In this document: piece by piece, positions 5,437 to 9,128 of the stretch
How the letters are laid out: every line of letters starts with the position of its first letter
How positions within the stretch are numbered: position 1 is the stretch's first letter
Assembly (NCBI GenBank): GCA_937883885.1
Contig: CAKZXL010000314.1
Coordinates: 1-9,128, forward strand
Source of the DNA: an uncultured Aquincola sp.
GTDB lineage: Bacteria > Pseudomonadota > Gammaproteobacteria > Burkholderiales > Burkholderiaceae
Direction: 5' to 3'
DNA: 9,128 bases
Made by a program: the position numbers and the translations under genes
The notes under the pieces: generated by a model
Database searches by the model: none
What the model saw: only the letters and a program-made list of their open reading frames with translations
Told to the model about the DNA's origin: nothing

Positions 5437-5440
5437 CCGC

Positions 5441-7639
5441 TTGGCTGACTCGCCGGGCGCGAGGGTGGCCGTGGCGGTGGAAACGCCGCAGCACACCGGC
5501 CTGGGCGCGCCGCTGGACTACGCCGCGGGCGCCTCACTGCGGCCCGGCACGCTGGTGCGCGTGCCATTGGGCCGGCGCGATGTGCCCGGCATCGTGTGGG
5601 ACCGGCCGCGGGACCTGGAAGCGCCCGCCGAGCTGCGCCCGGTGCGTGAGGTGCTGTCCGCGCTGCCGCCGCTGGGCGAACCCTGGCGGCAGCTGGTGAG
5701 CTTTGCCGCTGCCTACTACCAGCGGGGGCTGGGCGAGCTGGCGCTGGCGGTGCTGCCGCCCGAGCTGCGCAAGCTGGACGACGTGCAGCTGGCCCGCCGG
5801 GTGGCGCGCCTGCGCAAGCCGGCTGCCCCGGCCCGGCCCGGTCGGCGCGCCGGTGGCGCCAGCCCCGCCGCCGCCATGGCTGACACGGCGGCCCACCAAG
5901 CCGCTGAGACGCCCGAACCCGCGGCCGCCCGGGAGGCCCTGGGCGCGCCCACCATCGGCGCCGGATCGAGCGTGGCCCAGGCCGGCCCGCCTGCCGCCGC
6001 GCAAGCCCCGCCGCTCAACGACGAGCAGCAGGCTGCCGTCGATGCCATCGCCGCAGCGGCCGGTACCTATCTGCTGCACGGCGTGACGGGCAGCGGCAAG
6101 ACCGAGGTCTACCTGCATGCGGCCGAGGCGGCGCTGGCCGCCGGCCGGCAGGTGCTGGTGATGGTGCCCGAGATCAACCTCACGCCGCAGCTGGAAGCGC
6201 GGCTGGCGCAGCGCTTTGCCGGCCGGCGGCTGGTGTCGCTGCACAGCGCGCTCACGCCCGCGCAGCGGCTGCAGCACTGGCTGCTGGCCCACCTGGGCGA
6301 GGCCGACCTGGTGCTGGGCACACGGCTGGCGGTGTTCGCCTCGCTGCCGCGGCTGGGGCTGATCGTGGCCGACGAAGAGCACGACCCCTCCTTCAAGCAG
6401 CAGGAAGGTGCGCGTTATTCGGCCCGCGACCTGGCGGTGTACCGCGGCCACCTGGAAGGTGTGCCGGTGGTGCTGGGCTCGGCCACGCCCTCGCTGGAAA
6501 CCTGGCAGCGCGTGCAGGAGGGCCGTTACACCCGGCTGGCGCTGTCGCAGCGCATCGGCGGCGGCGTGCTGCCGCGGGTGCGGCTGTTCGACATGAACAC
6601 GCTGCCCCGCCAGCGCGGCACCCCGACGCCGGCGCTGGCGCCCGCTTTGGTGGACGCGGTGGCCGAGCGCATCGAGCGCGGCGAGCAAAGCCTGCTGTTC
6701 CTCAACCGCCGCGGTTATGCGCCGGTGCTGCATTGCACCGCCTGCGGCTGGAAAAGCGGCTGCCCCCATTGCAGCGCCTGGCGCGTGTTCCACAAGGGCG
6801 ACCGCAGCCTGCGCTGCCATCACTGCGGTTTCAGCGAACGGGTGCCGCGTGCCTGCCCCGACTGCGGCAACCTCGACATCGCGCCGCTGGGCCGCGGCAC
6901 CGAGCGGCTGGAAGAGCAGATCGCGCAACTGCTGCCCGGTGCCCGCGTGGCCCGCATCGATGCCGACACCACGCGGCACAAGGGCTCGCTGGAAGCGCAG
7001 CTGGGCGCCGTGCATGCGGGCGACGTGGACGTGCTGGTGGGCACACAGATGATCGCCAAGGGCCACGACTTCCGGCACATCACGCTGGTGGCGGCGGTGA
7101 ACCCCGACAGCGCCTTGTTCGCCAGCGACTTCCGTGCGCCGGAGCGCCTCTTCGCGCTGCTGATGCAGGCCGCCGGCCGCGCCGGCCGCGATGCGCAACA
7201 GGCCGCGCGCAGCGAGATGTGGGTGCAGAGCTGGCATCCGCAGCACCCCCTGTACGCCGCGCTGCGCAAGCACGACTACCAGGCTTTTGCCGCCAGCCAG
7301 CTGGAAGAGCGCCAATCGGCCGGGCTGCCGCCTTTCAGCAGCCTGGCGCTGCTGCGGGCCGAAGCGCGCGAAGCCAGCATCGCGCAGGGCTTTCTGCGGG
7401 CGGCTTCCGAGCTGGCCCAGGCCATGGCCGACGCAGCCGGTGTGACGCTGTACCCGCCGGTGCCGCCGCCGGTGGCCCGCGTGGCCGATGTGGACCGCAT
7501 GCAGATGCTGGTGGAGTCGCCCTCCCGCGTGGCGCTGCAGCGGCTGCTGGCCGCCTGGCTGCCGCAGCTGCATGCGCTGCGCAGCGTGCACAAGGGCGTG
7601 CTGCGCTGGGCGGTGGACGTCGATCCGCTGGCCATCTGA
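5441..7639 (+). CDS. priA: Primosomal replication restart helicase PriA
   Basis: PriA is a 3'-to-5' superfamily 2 helicase that recognises stalled forks and reloads the replisome. From the proposed TTG start it has 732 residues, the same as E. coli PriA. The N-terminal 3'-end-binding domain (VAVAVETPQHTG to about residue 110) is followed by an Ala/Pro-rich linker at about 123-191. Then come Walker A GVTGSGKT (214-221), DEEH (311-314), and eight zinc-binding cysteines (432, 435, 441, 444, 459, 462, 472, 475) spaced as in E. coli. Motif VI QAAGRAGR is at 576-583. All catalytic and metal ligands are present. The frame is open from an ATG at 5255, but that part translates repeat DNA and does not match the family; GTG 5429 and GTG 5465 are other possible starts. 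It lies directly after the DnaA-box array. Confidence 0.95.
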   Translation: MADSPGARVAVAVETPQHTGLGAPLDYAAGASLRPGTLVRVPLGRRDVPGIVWDRPRDLEAPAELRPVREVLSALPPLGEPWRQLVSFAAAYYQRGLGELALAVLPPELRKLDDVQLARRVARLRKPAAPARPGRRAGGASPAAAMADTAAHQAAETPEPAAAREALGAPTIGAGSSVAQAGPPAAAQAPPLNDEQQAAVDAIAAAAGTYLLHGVTGSGKTEVYLHAAEAALAAGRQVLVMVPEINLTPQLEARLAQRFAGRRLVSLHSALTPAQRLQHWLLAHLGEADLVLGTRLAVFASLPRLGLIVADEEHDPSFKQQEGARYSARDLAVYRGHLEGVPVVLGSATPSLETWQRVQEGRYTRLALSQRIGGGVLPRVRLFDMNTLPRQRGTPTPALAPALVDAVAERIERGEQSLLFLNRRGYAPVLHCTACGWKSGCPHCSAWRVFHKGDRSLRCHHCGFSERVPRACPDCGNLDIAPLGRGTERLEEQIAQLLPGARVARIDADTTRHKGSLEAQLGAVHAGDVDVLVGTQMIAKGHDFRHITLVAAVNPDSALFASDFRAPERLFALLMQAAGRAGRDAQQAARSEMWVQSWHPQHPLYAALRKHDYQAFAASQLEERQSAGLPPFSSLALLRAEAREASIAQGFLRAASELAQAMADAAGVTLYPPVPPPVARVADVDRMQMLVESPSRVALQRLLAAWLPQLHALRSVHKGVLRWAVDVDPLAI

Positions 7640-7659
7640 CGCCCGCGGCCCGCCAGGGC

Positions 7660-7665
7660 CAGAAT
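7660..7665 (+). promoter_or_regulatory. Possible -10 box of the cupin gene
   Basis: CAGAAT matches TATAAT at four of six positions and ends four bases before an in-frame ATG at 7670. It resembles the other -10-next-to-ATG arrangements in the window but is closer and weaker. Confidence 0.3.
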
Positions 7666-7696
7666 CGCGATGCGCCTGCCGCGCCTGGAGTACCGC

Positions 7697-7975
7697 ATGA
7701 GCCTGCCCACCTTCGAAACCTTTGCCGCCGAAGCCCGCGAACGCGGCTACCCCGAGGTGCTGGAGCGGGTGTGGCCTGCCGGCCAGGTGGTGGACGACCA
7801 CGGCCACCCGTTCGCGGTGCAGGCGCTGGTGGTGCAGGGCGAGATGTGGCTCACCGCCCGCGGCCAGACCCGGCACCTGCAGCCGGGCGACCGCTTCGAG
7901 CTGGACCGCGACGAGCCGCATGCCGAGCGCTACGGCGCAGCCGGTGCCACCTACTGGGCGGCGCGGCGCGCTTAG
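7697..7975 (+). CDS. Small cupin-domain protein (92 aa)
   Basis: This short single-domain protein looks like a cupin. A first motif with histidines H35 and H37 (VVDDHGHPF) leads into the strand-turn ALVVQGEMWLTARG (43-56). The second motif LQPGDRFELDRDEPHAER (61-78) has the typical PGD turn and a histidine H75. Residues H35, H37 and H75 could bind a metal, but the usual glutamate of motif 1 is not obvious, so activity is uncertain. The chosen ATG has GGAG (7687-7690) six bases upstream. An in-frame ATG at 7670 would add nine residues and could serve a leaderless transcript. It follows priA by 57 bp in the same direction and converges on the gene ending at 7990. No substrate can be named. Confidence 0.75.
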   Translation: MSLPTFETFAAEARERGYPEVLERVWPAGQVVDDHGHPFAVQALVVQGEMWLTARGQTRHLQPGDRFELDRDEPHAERYGAAGATYWAARRA

Positions 7976-7989
7976 CCGGCTTGGTTGAT

Positions 7990-8358
7990 TCAGTCAACGA
8001 ACTGGGCCCGCACCAGCCGCCATTCCTGCGTGCCGGTCAGCGTGCGTGAGCAGCCCAGCGGCTCGGGCTCGGCGCCGGGCGGCAGCTCGGTGCGTGATCG
8101 GTCGCCGGTGCCCACGCCCATTTGCACGCGGTCCAGCCACACGCGGATCTTGCGGCTGGGGTGGGTGTTCCTGACCTGCAGCTGCACGCCGTTGCGCGCC
8201 ACGCAGTTGGCAGTGAAGTCTTCGACGAACTGCACGTAGCCCGCGGCCTCGTCGGCCGCCGCGGCGGTCTCGGCCCCGGCCGTGATCGCGATCAAGCCGG
8301 CCACCCCGGCCGCGAACAGCGCGATGTGCCACCGGGTGGCGGCCTGCATGCTGGGCAT
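7990..8358 (-). CDS. Small exported protein of unknown function (122 aa)
   Basis: The N-terminus has a charged start (ATRW) and a hydrophobic stretch HIALFAAGVAGLIAITAGA (11-29), followed by an alanine-rich region with a plausible signal peptidase I site near residue 35 (TAAAA-D). The mature part is about 85 residues, with two cysteines (C52, C103) that could form a disulfide in the periplasm. Alternating polar and hydrophobic residues (VQLQVRNT, RKIRVWLDRVQM) suggest a small beta-rich domain. I do not recognise the family. The start is supported by AGGAG (8365-8369) six bases before the ATG; an in-frame ATG at codon 4 is less likely. It ends 14 bp from the convergent cupin gene and diverges from the oxidoreductase gene across 47 bp. 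Confidence 0.75.
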   Translation of the reverse strand: MPSMQAATRWHIALFAAGVAGLIAITAGAETAAAADEAAGYVQFVEDFTANCVARNGVQLQVRNTHPSRKIRVWLDRVQMGVGTGDRSRTELPPGAEPEPLGCSRTLTGTQEWRLVRAQFVD

Positions 8359-8388
8359 CCCTGTCTCCTGCTTGTCGGTGGTTCGGCC

Positions 8389-8398
8389 ATCCTAGACT
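8389..8398. promoter_or_regulatory. Overlapping divergent -10 boxes
   Basis: On the plus strand TAGACT (8393-8398) ends seven bases before the ATG at 8406, with a weak TTGTCG (8372-8377) 15 bases upstream. On the minus strand TAGGAT (8394-8389) would start a transcript about 24 bases before the exported-protein ATG at 8358. The two boxes share the TA at 8393-8394, so polymerase could probably use only one at a time. Neither has a strong -35. Confidence 0.4.
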
Positions 8399-8405
8399 GG
8401 TGGCC

Positions 8406-9128
8406 ATGCAAGCACCCATCGTCATCGTGGGTGGCGGCGTGATGGGTGCCGCCACCGCCTGTTTCCTGGCCCGCGACCATGGCCTGCCCGCCGTGGTGAT
8501 CGAGCGCGACCTGCGCTACACGCAGGCGTCGAGTGCGCTGTCGGCCAGCTCCATCCGCCAGCAGTTCAGCACGCCGATCAACATCGCCTTGTCGGCCTGG
8601 AGCATCCGCTTCCTGCGCCGGCTGGCCGACGAGCTGGCGCTGGCCGACGAGCCGCCGCCGCGCATCGGTCTCACCGAAGCCGGCTACCTGTACCTGGCCA
8701 CCGAAGCCGGTGTGCCGGCGATGCGCGCCAACCATGCGCTGCAGCTGAGCCATGGCGCCGACGTGCGGCTGCTGGCGCCCGCCGAGCTGCGCGAGCGCTT
8801 TCCTTGGCTCAACACCGAAGGCATTGCGCTCGGCGCCTGGGGCGCCAGCGGCGAAGGCTGGTTCGACGGCCCGGCGCTGCACCAGGCGTTCAAGCGCAAG
8901 GCGGTGGCCTGCGGCGCGCGCTTCGTGCAGGCCGATGCGGTGGACTTCGAGCACGACGGGCAAGGCAGGGTCGCGGCCGTGCTTTGCGCCGACGGCCAGC
9001 GCATGGCCGCCACGCAGGCCGTGCTGCTGTCGGCCGGTGCGTGGTCAGCGCCGCTGGCCGCCCGGCTGGGCGTGGCCTTGCCGGTCAGCGGCAAGAAGCG
9101 CGACGTGTTCGTGGTGGACTCACCGGCC
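8406..9128 (+). CDS. FAD-dependent oxidoreductase, DAO family (N-terminal part, cut by window edge)
   Basis: The first 241 codons are present and the frame is open to the edge. Residues 5-14 (IVIVGGGVMG) form the FAD-binding beta strand and GxGxxG loop, and E33 at the end of the second strand (AVVIE) would bind the ribose of FAD. SALSASSIRQQFS (43-55) matches the segment after the FAD site in DAO-type amine or glycine oxidases of the FOXRED1-like group. A conserved PWLNTEGIALGAWG region and the sheet VLLSAGAWSAPLA also fit. The substrate is probably an amino acid or secondary amine, but it cannot be named from this fragment. There is no Shine-Dalgarno before the ATG, and a -10-like box lies next to it, so a leaderless mRNA is likely. 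Confidence 0.85.
   Translation, partial: MQAPIVIVGGGVMGAATACFLARDHGLPAVVIERDLRYTQASSALSASSIRQQFSTPINIALSAWSIRFLRRLADELALADEPPPRIGLTEAGYLYLATEAGVPAMRANHALQLSHGADVRLLAPAELRERFPWLNTEGIALGAWGASGEGWFDGPALHQAFKRKAVACGARFVQADAVDFEHDGQGRVAAVLCADGQRMAATQAVLLSAGAWSAPLAARLGVALPVSGKKRDVFVVDSPA

Larger units (their letters stand above)
4497..5440. other. Gene-free hemE-priA region carrying a three-copy DnaA-box array
   Basis: This 944-bp stretch has no credible gene. Short open frames here have no ribosome binding site and cross the repeats in different frames. It holds three tandem copies of a 217-218 bp module (4519-4736, 4828-5045, 5142-5358), separated by 91 and 96 bp of unrelated sequence. Each copy has, in order, block A (cttgacttatc plus a DnaA-box variant), block B (taagt, a variable YKY-like triplet, then tgatttt, AT-rich) and block C (a 56-bp island with a 9-bp DnaA-box sequence). 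A-to-B spacing is 83/84/84 bp and A-to-C 195/195/194 bp. Base composition is clearly lower in GC than the flanking genes in the B blocks. I see no transposase, terminal repeats or tRNA. Confidence 0.85.

Noticed and set aside
4497..5440. Insertion sequence remnant or CRISPR array as explanation of the repeats
   Set aside because: No transposase frame, terminal inverted repeats or target duplication. The repeats are long, imperfect and internally spaced, unlike CRISPR repeats with uniform spacers.
5439..5454. Fourth, degenerate block A at the priA start
   Set aside because: Only CTTG and scattered bases match, and the distance from C island 3 does not fit the period of the array.
5534..7921. 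A 795-codon open frame on the minus strand covering priA
   Set aside because: It lies exactly antisense to a complete PriA with all motifs. Its translation is rich in His, Arg, Gln and Gly, typical of the shadow of GC-rich codons, and it has no family features.
7984..7998. GTTGA/TCAAC hairpin between the convergent cupin and exported-protein genes as a terminator
   Set aside because: Only five base pairs, AT-rich, no T-run, and it overlaps the stop codon of the minus-strand gene.

Overview
This window is high-GC, densely coded DNA. It most likely comes from a betaproteobacterial chromosome of the order Burkholderiales, perhaps near the Rubrivivax/Leptothrix/Comamonadaceae group. That placement rests on the clear uroporphyrinogen decarboxylase (hemE) followed by primosomal helicase (priA), the GC-rich codon use, and a lemA/TPM-domain operon. 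Family-level placement is inference.

Layout. A cut-off gene for an exported protein of unknown identity starts at 50 and runs left on the minus strand. Positions 208-2373 (minus) hold a compact operon in the order lemA-like lipoprotein, large glycine-rich TPM-domain membrane protein, small TPM-domain protein. The genes are 4 bp apart and then joined by a TGATG overlap. Divergent from it is a plus-strand gene for a Rossmann-fold, NAD(P)-binding-like protein, apparently preceded by a nine-codon leader ORF. Then comes hemE (3414-4496), whose -10 box lies so close to its ATG that the mRNA is probably leaderless.

Between hemE and priA lies the most unusual part, about 940 bp without a gene (4497-5440). 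It holds three tandem copies of a 217-218 bp module, with a period of 309 and 314 bp. Each copy has the same blocks in the same order at almost fixed spacing: a DnaA-box-like site, an AT-rich block, and a 56-bp island. The island carries TTATCCACA in copies 2 and 3 and a one-base variant in copy 1. Each island is followed by an inverted repeat. The array resembles replication-origin or DnaA-titration DNA, but it sits beside priA rather than beside a visible dnaA.

priA (5441-7639, probable TTG start) follows, then a small cupin-like gene, a convergent gene for a small exported protein of unknown function, and a truncated FAD-dependent oxidoreductase running off the right edge. No tRNA, rRNA, insertion sequence or CRISPR array was found.
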